A stretch of DNA of 64,000 bases from Apostichopus japonicus (lineage: Eukaryota > Echinodermata > Holothuroidea > Aspidochirotida > Stichopodidae). The translations under genes were made by a program, and so were the position numbers. Below are positions 24,001 through 39,000 of the stretch, piece by piece; within the stretch, counting starts at the first letter, position 1; every line of letters begins with the position of its first letter. The notes under the pieces are model-generated. The model ran no database searches, had not been told where the DNA came from, and saw only the letters and a list, made by a program, of their open reading frames with translations. The stretch spans positions 33,476,501 through 33,540,500 of the forward strand of contig NC_092580.1 in assembly GCF_037975245.1 (NCBI RefSeq), written 5' to 3'.

Positions 24001-27000
24001 CTTTGAAACATGAATTACAGAAACACAATAGTCACTTCTTCTTTTTGGTCCTTGGCGCACCAATTGTGATACAGCAAGGCTCATCCCAATGTTATCATGA
24101 TTTTACATATTGAATGTTATTGTATGGAGATATGTTCATGAATGTGACAAATGTTACAGCAACCCCCCCCCCCCCTCGACATGAGTGATTGTTTGTATGT
24201 TTAATTATCAGGCATTGTACTTTTGTACTGTTAACAGTTACATTATTACAATATATAACTGGTCTTCACAGTAAATCATTTCCCATGATTGCCTTGTAAG
24301 TTAAAGCAGACCGTAGCTAATGTCTGGTGAGTGATACACCTCAGACTGCTGACCTAACTGAAGTTCATAGACTTGTCCTTTAAATGTATTTCCTCTTTGT
24401 TATGAATATGAAACAAAACAGTATGTTTTTATCCAAGCTCTCTGAGAAGGATCTACCAAGGATTGCCTTCCAAGTGGATTCATTACTGTAGGCCGTAGGG
24501 TCACTTTTACTGTGTTCTATGGGGTTGGGGTAAATGATTGGGAGGGAGTGTGAATATGGCAAAATAATTCCAACTTCCAACCCTTCATGTTTCACTGTAA
24601 ACAGTTTTATAGAATTTCCTAATTGTAAAGAACTGTAAATTTGTTTTTTTCCACTGATATTTAATAGTCTCGACTTATACCTTCCATAATGCCAGAAGGA
24701 ATTTGGTTCATTCTTTATATTTCTTTTCTTTTTTGTACAAGGGTACAGTGTTTTTGATTGGTTTGTATACAAAATGGTTCAGTGCACAAGCATTGTAAAG
24801 GTTTGTAAAAGAATGCTGAGTAATTCAATAAGATTTGTATTGTATGGCTATTGTATTCAAGGCTACCATAGTGTACAACTCTGTGCAGGTCAGCCTACAC
24901 TATAGGACACACCCCCTTTTATAGTCCTGCACATGTGAACTGGCATAGCTAGTCTGTTCTGATACATCGAGGTGTAGGAAGTGTTTGTGTGCTTTGCTGC
25001 TGGTATAAGTCGGTACCTCAACACACAGTCAGTCCACTTCCCAGTACCAGAAGTGTATCTTTTCAAGTGTGTCCGAGTCTTTGAAATCAGAGCAAAATGG
25101 CAGCTACATTTAAACTGGATGCTGGGCAAAGACAAGCTTTGGAAGATGTTGCAAACAAGCTGAGAGTTGATAGCATTGAGTCTACTCAAGCTTCAGGATC
25201 AGGGTATGTATCTAGACTGTTGTGATGTTGATAAGTACCTGTTGATTGACTTTTAGTTTCTTGCACCCTTTATTAAGACTCCATCCACGTTACATACATG
25301 ATAACTTAGATTAAACACATGTATGTTGTTCACAATAAACCTGAGATCTTCTCTTCTGTGTTTTTGCTCATTATTTCAAAGTAATATATCACACAGAGAC
25401 TAGGCTGCTGCAGTTTGTGAGAGAGTTAATTTGTAGCCTATTTCACTGTAGCTCAAAGGACAAAGAATTATGGAAGCAAACAGACACAATAATTTTTCTA
25501 GAGATCTCATTTTGCAATAATCTTATCATTTGAGAACTGGTTTAAAGAGAAAGAATGTAATAGAAGGGAAAAGTAGTTATTGGGAAGAGTAATAATAATT
25601 CTAATAATTTATGTGAGATCCTTACTGCTTCCTTTGTTTGTATCGAATAAAGTGGTTTCTGATGTTGTTTCTTGTTAATGAAGTTACAGTGTGCACTATT
25701 CAGTGTTTTATTTTCTCAAACTGAGTATTCCGAGAAAAGCAATAAAATATGTATTTGTATGTATTTTAGATCCTCCTGCAAGCAGGAACTCGTGAAGAAG
25801 CCTTCATTGGCTTATCAAAGCCGCAAGCTGACCCAAGTCAGTCTCTTAGATTCATATTTAACGTCCATGATTATGAATCGTCAATTGTCAACAACTCTGT
25901 AACTGGACGACATACATTAATCTTGGAGTGACTCAAACTCGGGACGTTATGATTGAAATGCACCAGCGTTTACCACTGAGCTAACACTCCACGAAAATAG
26001 AGATCATTGCCAACTTACAGTAGCTCTGTATCTACAATTGAAGAGCACAGTATTTGTATTCAAACCTGAAGTCTCGTGACTGAAATCCCATTCTGGTCAC
26101 TTTCTTTGCTCATGTCTTGTACAATAATATGTGATCGCCTGCAAGTAATGGTCTGCGTATGACATCTAGGTATGCTGTGCATTAGCTGGAGTTGCGTAGG
26201 TTTGTAGGGATTGTGTAACGCAGCGTCACCACATCCAAGAAATATACTAAGGCTGTAACTTCCTTGGTCACAAGTTGACTTTCTGATCACAGTAATCTGT
26301 TGAAAGTAGCATTTAAACAAGTTGTACTTCAGAATGGTTGCTATGTGAAATTTACCAACAGTAGTTGTGCACTGTGATGTATGTATACACATAATGCCAT
26401 ATACTGCAGGTAAGTAACCCTGAAAGTCAATATTTAGAAAGAATTTGGTGTGTGGTCATATATTTGTGAGGATTTGTAGCAATTTGGTCCTATCAACTGG
26501 AAGAACATAACAGTATGGAACAGTGTTCCCCCTCCCACATACTTACATTACATACATGCATACATACTTTGTGTCTGAACTAGGGATTCAGCCAGCTTGC
26601 AAACCAATACACAGGTTGCTCTAAAGAACCTTGAATGCTGTTAATGGAAAACAATATCTTATGCAGACAAACAGGTGTTTAGTAATCATGAATCCTGGTA
26701 CTAGGTGACAGACTGTGAATTTATGATGCCTTAGAAATAATACACAGGGTATGGGATGTTGATAAAGGGGATATGTGCACATGTCATGTACGGCACACTT
26801 CATCTTCTTCTGACATTTTCGAAATTTATTCCGTACAAAATGTTTATAAATGTTCTTAAATCTCCTTCCCAGGATGACTATTTGAGCTAACCAACACACT
26901 TACTATAGCTACAAATTAAAAATATTGTGATACTTATGATGCTAAACCTTGCCCTACCCCACCCCAAGGTTCTGAATTCAACACCCAATGTGAAAATTAA

Positions 27001-30000
27001 CATCATCTACTTCTGGGCTAAGCCCTGCTGCAAAATAAATAAAAAAAATGGACATTGCGTTCATTGTTCAAATCAAGTACCTGTATGGTGCAGATAAGGA
27101 TACCCCCTGGAGATCTCTTCACACCAGAGCCAGGCTTGAAGGAATTGCCTCTGAAATGGATTTGTAACACATAGAGCATTGAATAATAGAAGAAGCTGAA
27201 AATAAATCAATACCACATTTATTTCATCAAGGTGCATTTAGTATTTATCTGAAGCCTGTGTAATTTTTAGTCATTGTTTAGTTGATATGTATTAGCCCTG
27301 TTTTTGCAGGATTCATTTAATCATTTCAAATGCTCATTTGGTCCTGTCTGGTACCCTAGTTGCATTTATCTAGCAGTACGTACTAGTTTCCCAATCAAAG
27401 TACATTTGTGTCACTATGTGTTTGACACTGCATTAAAGCAGACAGAACCTGTGGTATGAATTAAAGATATCACCTTTGGACAAAAAGGACCAAAGTCCAA
27501 TCCTCGGATTATCAGCAGTCGACAATAGAATTTTATGCAGAACAGTTCTACAAGTCGCAAAAGTTGACAACAAAGCAATTGCTGTTTTAGCAAACTGCTT
27601 TACTTTTTAACTAACCAAAAAACAACCAGAAAAATGTAGTGCAGGGGTATGAACTCATTTCTGTTACTATTGTTAATTTATCAGACAATATATTAGAAAA
27701 AAGATGGAATACCTGTATTTAAAAAGGGTTTGCATTTTCAGCAAGTGTACTTTTTTAGTTGAGCTTTGGTGTGAATAGCACACTTGTAAATAGTATTGGT
27801 GTTCGTGGAAGAGGAACTTTTGAAGGTCAACATGGTTTTTGTACATGTGCACTTAGACATGTCTAGCTGACATAAAAATGGCTATAAAGCTTGTTAATTT
27901 TGAAAGGCAAAGACTGGTTTTCAATTTGCAAACTCAATTGTATATCTCTTGAATTCAATTATCAGGATCTTTTTGCACAAAATTGCTGAGTTTTAAATAA
28001 AGTCAAAGTACTTTGAATGAAAATGCTAAATTTGACTCTGTGGACCAGCAAAGTGTAACTGAACTAACAAGGCTATCCAACAATTACTCCTTATTTGCAT
28101 GTGTGTTGGTTTGTTGCCAATTTGCCAACAGCTTTTCCACATTTGTCAGATAACTGATCGTAGTGAGTGCATTAACAGTATTCAACGGTGAGCAATTGAT
28201 CAAATTATTACAAAAGTCTGTAGTATAATTTTTAGACGAATAAATCATAATTAGGGAGTAATTAATGATTCCAGTTGGTGTGCACTATTGATGCTTGTGA
28301 AATTTCACACATCTGTAGTATCACATGTTATAAAGCAAAAACAAAATTTTGAATGTTTTTTCTCAAATTATGCTATAATGCTCGGTAAAGGTACTGAAAC
28401 ATATGGACAGTTTCATTTGTCCTCAGGAGACTGACCTACCTAGGTCTGCCTATCTACCTACCTACTTACCTATCAACCTACTTATGTACCTGCTATCTAC
28501 CTGCCTAACTATCTACCTACATAACTATCTACCTACATATCAACCTACCGACAGACCTACCTACATATCTACCTACCAACCTATCTACCTACAATCTACC
28601 TATCTATCTACCTACATACATACCTACCTGTACTGTATGTGCAGTGCTATAAGAGTATTGAAGCATTAACAAGAGCTTTGTGTGAAGCCAAGCAAACACT
28701 TGAAAAGTACAGGATTTTTATCCTTTTTAATCATGATAGTATGTTTCCTACACATAAGGTTATACAATACAGTATGTCCTTTGGTAAGAATGGGATGTAT
28801 TGTACCATGTTGATGCCAAATGGCACAGAATGTAATCCACAATTTTTCAGTCTGAATGGGGATGGAGGGAGGGGGGGGGTGATGTTTGGAACTCTTCAAT
28901 AGGATCACAAGTTATTCTGGTTTAAATGCTTGGTGTCTGCCTTCTCTATTGATAGCACATACAGCTTCCAACATATATCCTTTGGTAAAAAACTCTTATG
29001 TATTGTACCAATTTGATGCCAATTGGCATGGAAGTAATCCACAATTTTACAGTCTTGATGGGAATGAGGTGAAGGGTGGGGGTATGGTGGGTGAGGTTAG
29101 TTAGGATCTCATATTGGATAACAAGGTATTCTGTTGTACATGCTTAGTGTCTTTGCTCTCTTTCTCATCTGATTGATTGAGAATACAATATACTTATTAT
29201 TCTGTGTAATTACTTAGCCTGTAATCATGCCATGATGTTCTGCGTCTAGTTTGTGCCATAAAACAGGATTTAGGGATTCATAGATCTCGGAAATTAATAT
29301 CTACAGACTTACTATGCAGTATAGCTTGGAAACATTCTTCCTCATTATGTAGCTTCATGAATTGATTTGGATACATTTTCAATGCTGTCCTACTATAAAA
29401 TCCCTTAGGACTAAAGTCATTTTAGTTCAATTAGCAAGTTGAACTTAAAACAAAGTCATTGTATCAAAATGAAAAACTGCCGCAGATTTGAGTATCTCCT
29501 GCAGCGAATCTGAATCAATATCAAACAACGGAGATGATCTCTAGAGACCAGCAGTGCCTATTTTGTGAAACTACACATCACAATAATTACATCCTATGCA
29601 GCTTGGCTGCAGCCCCCTCAGCCTCCTACTATTGACTTTGAGTGCATAATCAAGCAAAAGTACTGAACATGTCTGTAGTATGAAAAAGTTGTCCATTTGA
29701 TGACATGTTGAGGATAAATTTAAAATACTTCATCTATTCATTATATACTCAGTTATAACTGCTAAGAAGAAGTGTCAGTTTAACTTTAAGGGCAGGCAAT
29801 CATTTTTTCAGTAATACTTGGTAAATACTGTATACAAGGAGGGAAATTCAATTTTCTCTTCAAAACAAGTACTGTAGTTGGCAACTTTGCACCCAGTTTG
29901 GTTTGAAATATGGTCGTTAAGTAAATTTGTGGGGAGATGGACATCTTTCACTGGGACATTAGGATCCAAAACAGATACAGTATGTTGATACATTTACTTG

Positions 30001-33000
30001 CTACAGAATAGCCTTAAAATTGAAAACAGACAGTAAATATCTGTTTACTTATAAATATGTGTAAAAGTAAGTTGGCCTGACGTTTCGATCCTAGCAGGAT
30101 CTTCTTCTACTTATAAATATATGATTATATGTAATATATTATTATAACCAAGTCTGTGGATATGATCTGCATGGTGTTTACAGCTACAAAGGTCTAATAA
30201 ATCAAATCCCTTCAAATATATAAACACCTACAGAAGGATTATATGTTTCATTTTATTGGTATCCATCAGTATGAATTATGGGGATGACTTAATATTTTGA
30301 CAAATCAGGAACTCTTGTTACAATGTAATCATCTTAATTGTGATGTATCGCCTGATAGAAACATGCACCCTGTAATCCACATTGCTATCATCTTACAGAT
30401 TAATGTGATAATACGTACAGTAGTATGCAGAATAGGTCCTTGATATATGATTATAGTCCAATTCCTGGACTTTTTGGACATTGTAGGCCAGCTCATCTTT
30501 TATAAAAGTCCTGCTAGGATTAAACACTCATGTCTTTCATGGTTACAGTACTAACTGAATGTTCCTGCTGTTGACACAGTTTTTGTAGAGAACATGATTG
30601 TATCCGTATTTTCTCTGCGGGGTTAATTTCAAATTCCTTGAAAAAGAGGCTTGATCTTTAGTTTGAACCTAGGATCTGTGACTTAGCTTACGGTAGATTC
30701 ATTTCTGAGTGTTTTACAGATAGTTTACATTTCCCAGTAACTGTGTAGACTTCTATATCAATGTTGACTTATTGTTCAGAAAAATGGCACTCGTTAGTAT
30801 GTACAGTCGTTTACAATGAGCTTTGAGCACCTTTAGTATTAAGGCTGATGCCCATAAATATATTGAGGTATAAAAATGTGATACTGTTCTTTGTAACCAG
30901 GTTTGGAGGATCGGATATACGGATCATCTGTTAATAAAAATATCAGGTTTGTTGGCCTAAGTTGTTTATTGCAGGGTTCTTGCCATTTGGCAGACAACAG
31001 TCGGTCATACCATTAGAGAGTGTGTTATAGAAACCTGAGAGCGCTGACATCAAGTCTCATACCAGTTGCTGAAACACTGTATGTGTGCAGTAAATGTGTT
31101 GTAAACAGTACCCATATAATAATCCTTGAAATATTACCAAGTCCACATGATGTTTACAGCCATTTGTTACTTTAAGTGTTTACCTCATTGACGGTATATT
31201 CTGTCATGTCTACAGGGCATGTCCCCCCCCCTTCCCCTTCCCACCTGGTGTTCTGTCTTTCCCTCCTGTTCTACCTGGGAATGAGATTAGAATAAAATTA
31301 TGCAAACTATTATTCAAGTGGTTTGCATTCTAGATTTACTTTGATTCCTTGCATAATGCACCTGTCACCTCACAATAGCACTCTTGCTCTACCTGGGATG
31401 GGTGGTTCTACTTGGTAGGGGTGGGTGGGGGGGGGGATGATGGGTCACAGATAAATGCCAAAAGTTTAGGCTAGGTCATGAACTGAAGAGGTTGCGATAT
31501 TGAAACTTGGAGAGAAATGTAATTTAAAGTTTTACTTATTTGCTGTACTCAAGTTTCCATATAGAGAGCCCATGAAACCCCTTATTTTATTAATTGTTAT
31601 AAGTTTTCTGTGCAATTTGTTACTGAAACCCCATTACAAATTTACAATACAAAAACAGCTCTCAAGATTTCACTTCTAGTCAAGTTTCAAAGAATTATGA
31701 ATAATTCCAATAATTTGAAAACATTTACGATTTACTAGTACTGTATTTCAAATAATAATACTATCATGTATTGGTTCAATGTCTGGACATGATTTTTTGG
31801 TTGAATTGAATGTTACTCTGTACTGTATAATCCATTCTGTAAAGCACTCTCTATGGATGATGTACATACATGTACGTTTAATCGCTTACAATCTTAGTGT
31901 TAGAGCTCTATACTATATGAACAAACACAAAACAATAGCCTTTTATATAGGTCATGTATACAATCTATACAAATAACTTTCTGGTGTTGTAAAGCCTCTT
32001 ATGCTGCACAGTGATAGAACCAGGGTGAACCCATTCCCAGCAAAATGAAAGAAAGAAGGAGGATCCTGAATTTAAGGAAATGATTGGATTCCTATGCTGT
32101 GTAATGGTACACTGCTCTACCAGGAAGGAAGTTGGAAAGATGTTTACTCAGAATATAGAGTCGAGGGTGTTATGAAGCCAGTGCCTTGGTATATTTACAT
32201 TTCAACTTTAACATTTGAAATAAAATAGCCAGAGAGCGTTTATTGGCTGGTACTGTAATGGAGAACTACCATCCTACATGTTCATAGGATACAGTAATAA
32301 ATGGTTGTTTTACTTCAACATTGTAAACCCTGTCAATAATAACATGTCCTGATACATTGACTTGCAAAAGCCTGATATTGTTTGCTTGTACAATCTGTCA
32401 TATTCAATGTTAAAATCATGTCGTATCTATAGGTGGAATAGTACTGTTGATGCTATTAATTGGTGTTGTGACTCTCACCTTCACTCCCTGATGGTGAGGA
32501 TTAGGACAGTATTACACACCCATTCTGTAAGGTTATATTCAGTAGGACAGTATTACTGTACATACCCATTCTAGGTTATATTCAGTAGGACAGTATAACA
32601 CACCCATTCTGTAAGGTTAGATTTAGTAGGACAGTATTACACATCCATTCTGTAAGGTTATATTCAGTACTACTGTAGGACAGTATTGCACACCCATTCT
32701 GTAAGGTTAGATTCAGTAGGACAGTATTACACACCCATTCGTTATATTCAGTAGGACAGTATGACACACCCATTCTGTAAGGTTATATTCAGTAGGACAG
32801 TATTACACATCCATTCTGTAAGGTTATATTCAGTACTACTGTAGGACAGTATTGCACACCCATTCTGTAAGGTTAGATTCAGTAGGACAGTATTACACAC
32901 CCATTTGTTATATTCAGTAGGACAGTATAACACACCCATTCTGTAAGGTTATATTCAGTAGGACAGTATTACACATCCATTCTGTAAGGTTAGATTCAGT

Positions 33001-36000
33001 AGGACAGTATTACACACCCATTTGTTATATTCAGTAGGACAGTATAACACACCCATTCTGTAAGGTTAGATTCAGTAGGACAGTATTACACATCCATTCT
33101 GTAAGGTTAGATTCAGTACTACTGTAGGACAGTATTGCACACCCATTCTGTAAGGTTAGATTCAGTAGGACAGTATTACACACCCATTTGTTATATTCAG
33201 TAGGACAGTATAACACACCCATTCTGTAAGGTTAGATTCAGTAGGACAGTATTACACATCCATTCTGTAAGGTTAGATTCAGTACTACTGTAGGACAGTA
33301 TTGCACACCCATTCTGTAAGGTTATATTCAGTAGGACAGTATTATGTATCCAATCTGTAAGGTTATATTCAGTACTACTGTAGGACAGTATTGCACACCC
33401 ATTCTGTAAGGTTATATTCAGTAGGACAGTATAACACACCCATTCTGTAAGGTTATATTCAGTAGGACAGTATTACACATCCATTCTGTAAGGTTATATT
33501 CAGTAGGACAGTATAACACACCCATTCTGTAGGGTTATATTCAAGTAGGACAGTATTACACACATTCTAGGTTAGATTTAGTAGGACAGTATTACACACC
33601 AATTCTTTAAGGTTATGTTCAAGTAAGACAGTATTACCCACCCATTCTGTAAGGTTATATTCGGTAGGACAGTATTACGCACCCAACTGTAAGGTTACAG
33701 TCTTCTTATAGCTAGGTTTGGTAGGGTCACAAGTGTTTATAGTTCTTGACTAGAGTGACAGTGACCTAATCTCTCTTTAATGATGCTTCAAACTTGTAAT
33801 CTGCATGACAATGCAGTGATATATGACTATTCATAGATATATAGGATCAAGTTGTACATCCTTGAGGGTTTGTTGCCTGCTGATTGGGTACAAACTTTAT
33901 CAGTGGCCGCACAATCCACTTGGTTTTCACCCCTGATGTACAGTACAGTAACTGTAATCCTGAATGCTGTGGACTGGTTTTAATATACAGTATACGTTAA
34001 TTATGAGACTTTGCAGCCATCATCGTATAATCTTCCATTCATTATTTTTTATTTTATTTTTATTTTTATATTTTTTTGCAGACATCCAACAACATGTATG
34101 AGTGCAGCAGAGATCATGTCTGTCCTGTTCTTCCATACTATGAAGTACAAAGTGGACGTCCCCAAGGACCCTGCCAATGACAGATTCATCATGTCCAAGG
34201 TATCTCAATCTATCTTCCCAAAAGATAAGATAATAAAATAACTTTAATAATGTATATTGAAGCAGACCCAAAAAAAGGGAAGCAGAACCTTTAGTTTTCT
34301 ACATATACAGTTTTCAAGGAAACAGTCCCCTACCCCAGATAGTGAATGCCACACAAATGTAGTCGGCCCCTGTAGAAGGAATTCACTATATCTGTTACTA
34401 AGGCAGTGAAGCAATACTTCCCAAACTGTGGGTGACCTGAATGTCGTTAGTCGTTGGTCGCGTGCCAGGAAGGGCAAAACATGAAAGTTAATCAGTAAAC
34501 AATGTTTCAGATGGAATCTCCAAGCATTACCTCCAATGAATACAGAATGGTTTGATAACATTGACAGGTACACTGTATGACCAAATAGCTGCATTTACTT
34601 CACTTCTCTCAATACCTGTCTCCTAGCCATACAGTCTTGATCTACCCTAGCCTACAAACTGGTAACATGCACTACACCTTCCCCAAGCCCCAAGTCCCTT
34701 TTCCTTCTGAATCTACCATTCAGAAGTTCTTTAGTGTAAGACAAAAGCTGGTTATAAGGCAACAGCTTCAAATTCACAGAAACAGATTAATATTTGATAT
34801 ACATGTGTCCTAAAATACAACATTTACCAGACATTCTGATGATTAATGATTAGATGAAGTTTCATCACTCTGTACTTTGCCATGTGTATAAATAATGATA
34901 GGAATGTGTGGTGAAGACACGTATAGTAATTTACTCATAAGTGGACTGGTTTCCGTTGAGATACCAGCAAGTAATACTGAGTTGGCTTTATTTCATCATC
35001 GGAGGTTTACTTGGTTCGTGAATGAAACCATATATTCAATTACTGAACAACATTTGTATTGCTTTACTTTGCATTTAACCTCCCTCGGCATCTTACTCTC
35101 AATACTCGATAAAAGGTCAAACAAATAACAGGGAACCTGAAAAAGATCTTACTTCACTATACGAAACTCACGCTGAGATTGATAAAATCAGCCAGAATTA
35201 TTGAAGGTTTGCAAGTCCAACAAACTTCTGTCCATTTATTTTATCTGATACAACTTTTCTGCCCAGACCTTAGCCAGTTTTTAGCTCAGTGTTTGTAGGA
35301 ATAGTCAATTATTGTAATGACATGGGTTGCTTAAAAAGGTTGAGGTACATTATGTGAGAATTGAGAACATCACCTAGCTATGTCAAAAATGGCAGAAAGC
35401 TTCATACACGTTAAAACAGTTAAACAAGTTAAAACAGTCTTGACAAATTATTAATATACAGAATGATATATCAATATATTGGTTAGCAAAGATTTTTTGG
35501 CAGTTCCTTGACTTATTATTTGTTTGTTTGTTCATTTAGGGCCATGCTGCCCCCATTCTGTATGCTGCCTGGGCTGAAGCAGGTCTCTTCCCTGTTCAAA
35601 ATCTTCTCAACTTGAGGAAGATTGACTCTGACTTGGAAGGTCACCCAACACCTGTAAGTATACTTCTTTTTGATTTTAAAGAAGGTTCTGGAATCTATGC
35701 TATTGGGGAGAACAATTGGAGTTCTGGAATCTATGCTATTGGGGACAACAATTGACTAAATTTACAAAGTAGCAATAGAGGCCAGAAGTTGAATCTTTCT
35801 CTGATACAGTATATATTCAAGTCTACAAAGCATACCTTACAAAGGTAGCCTTTATTTATTACATACAGTATAAACTTGTAATTCAGAATATTTTACTCAA
35901 ATGATTTGCTGTGTAAAATTATATTAAAGCCATGGGGCACCTCGCATCACTCATAACATACAAAATATGTCATATATATTAACTGAACTAATTGCAGTAA

Positions 36001-39000
36001 AAATTCCTGCAAGATTTACAGTAGTAAGTAGACTTGGTAGGATAAACAAACCACATATTGCTAGTCAGCCCTAATTGAAGTGGTTGTCAGCAGCGAGACT
36101 CATCTTCCACAGTGGACATACTACCTCTGGATTATTCATAATATGCTGCTAAACTTTTCCATTTCATTGAGCAAAAAGCAATGCAAGATTACTGTCTGCT
36201 TGATTTGACATCTGATAAGGAAATGTTTGTATCCATGGAAGCAGAAACGAATGAATCAGCAATTAGTATTGTTTAGATGTGATGGTTGTCATTGATGGAT
36301 AAACTCTCTCAGGAAATAGTAGAAACTACTCCCTATCATCAGCAGAACATGCATCTCTTCAGTTAAAGGAAAAACAAACTTAAACAAAGAGAATGCCAAA
36401 AATATTACTTATTTTTTCCTTTCTGATTTGCTGAGATACAATACACAATGGTTTGTATCATTATTGTTGAGCAAGAACATTGTCAAAAAGTTGTGTTCTT
36501 GTAATAATGAGATGTAAATACATTACTGTGGGAAAACCACACAAATGTAGCAATGCATGTAAATTGATAGGATGGTGCGGCCTAAGTTGCAAGAAACAAA
36601 CTTTCCATCAAACTATGTTCGATGATGACCTCATACATGACTGTGCAACCAACCGTTTGAAGAAAATGTAATAATAAAATATTCTTAAATCCAAGAGAAA
36701 TTAGGACACCATCTCAAGAATTGTTTTAGATTCATTCACATATGGTGACTAAATACTTTACCGTATTATTTGACACAGACATGTTTGCATGTAGTAAGTA
36801 TCATTTGGACTGTTCACTTTAGAGTTATACATTATGTTTTATTGTAATTTGAAGAATCCTTAGCCCTTTTTTATCACCCAGCACCATTACTTGTTTTGCT
36901 TTCAGCCAGATTATTTGAATTTTTTTCTCATTCCTTTCTCTTGCTTTTTGTCTTCTCATTATCTAGAGATTGTCTTTTGTTGATGTAGCCACTGGTTCTC
37001 TGGGCCAGGGTCTGAGTGTTGCTGCTGGGATGGCATACACTGGCAAATATCTGGACAAAGCAGAGTAAGTCATCCCTCTGTTACCATTACTGAAATAGTG
37101 CGATTCCTAAAGTGAAATCAAAAGTGACAAGTATTTCAAGACTGTCACACAGCACATTCAGGAACAGATTCCATATTACAAGACTGATGCACAGGAACAG
37201 ATTCCGTATTACGAGACTGACACAGTGGAACAGATTCTATATTATGAGACTGACACACTGGAACATATTCTATGTTATGAGACTGACTTACAGGAACAGA
37301 TTCTGTATTAGGAGACTGACACACAGGAACAGATTCCATAATAGGAGACAGACACAGGAACAGATTCCTTATTACGAGACTCTGAGACACAGGAACAGAT
37401 TTTGTTTTAGGAGACTGACAGACAGGAACTGATTTTGTATTAGGAGACTGACATTCTGCATTCCATTGTGTCTTGTCATCAAAAGAAGTGAAAGGTAAAC
37501 ATGAAGTTACAGATCATGCCATTTTTAACATCAAATGATGTGCCTCCTCAGAAACACATTGCTCGGTAACTTCTGCATGTAAATCCAACTATGTATATAG
37601 CCCTGGTGACTTCCTAGGCTCTGATTGGCCAGTGGAAATGTAAGGCATTGTTTAAGGTTATGATACAACTTCCTGTAAATTTAACCTGTCTGATAAGAAA
37701 TTAATAGATTGGGTTTTGCTGCACATTCTTGGAAGTCATGTCCCAAACAAGCAAACAGTCAATGTTGCAAGACACAAGAGTTGTGAAGATTGTCGAGAAT
37801 TGCAATATCCAATTACATAAAGTATTCGCAATATATCTTTATCTTTAAGATGTTCCTTGCTAAATGGAAAAGAGAACGCTTCTTATACGATGCAAATTCA
37901 CATTTCATGATGAATATTTTTGTGATTTTTAACACTTCCAGCCTATGCCACCAGTCATAACTAATATCTAGTCTGCATCATGTCGCTTTACAATGTACCA
38001 GAATTTCTGTTAGCTGTTCAAACAAGACCTGTTTGTGTCATAGACAATAATTAATGGTTTCAAAAAATGCTGGTTATTATTCTAGTATTAGTTTGTGCTT
38101 TCCTTTGTGAGTTACTGGGTTTCCTTGGCTTGGGAAAGACTAAGTAGGGTAATGTGTACGTGGCAGAATTAAAGTTGTGCATTTTTGTTGTTGTTTTCAG
38201 AATTGAACAATTTGAAACAGTTTTTTGATGACATATAATTCCTTCAATGGATTTAAGTGATTGTCTAGAAAATAATCATTGTATTTATGTGACTGATACT
38301 ACCTCATTTGTTTAACATAATATTCTCTGTAAAAAATGGATTCCCATAGCAACATTTACATTGTGAAAATTGTCACCAGATGTAGGGTTAAATACATGTA
38401 ATGTAATGCAAAGAAGAACACAGAAAAGCCATATTACACACACATATAAATATATATATCACAAGTGATATCACAAAGCTATGCCACACATTACCTCCAC
38501 CATATTCCTTGTTTGTGTCATAAACCTATCTGTAGAATAGCTCTTCTTTTACTAGTCAACTTGCTTCAAGTATTGCAAAGGTTGACATAGAAAGTGGTAA
38601 GAAAATTTGACAAGTTGTTTCTGGGTATTGGGTCGGATCACATTAATACTTTGATCAACTTTGGTTTTCCCCACATTGGTTTATTTTAAATTCTGCCTGT
38701 GACCATGCATGGCCACTTTCTTACTTCAAATTGCCATTTTCTGTCATTTTACTGTAGTTAATGGAGGTTTTCAAATGTTTCACATAACAGCATATTGTAA
38801 CAAAAAATAGTCATAATTTTTGTGTCAACTCAATTCACCATAATGAATTCCTCAAACCTATTATGTAGCTAAACAAAATAATCTGTAATGCCTTTATCCA
38901 AATTGTTTCTACCTCGCTGAAACTTTGTCACCCATTCCTTTCCCATGTTATAAAGCAAAAGTATTCTACTGTATAATAAATACTTTGACTGCATAGTGGC

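Noticed and set aside
32502-33695. Repeated minus-strand proteins
   Set aside because: Frames follow a 41-bp minisatellite with no start context or homology; most likely not translated.
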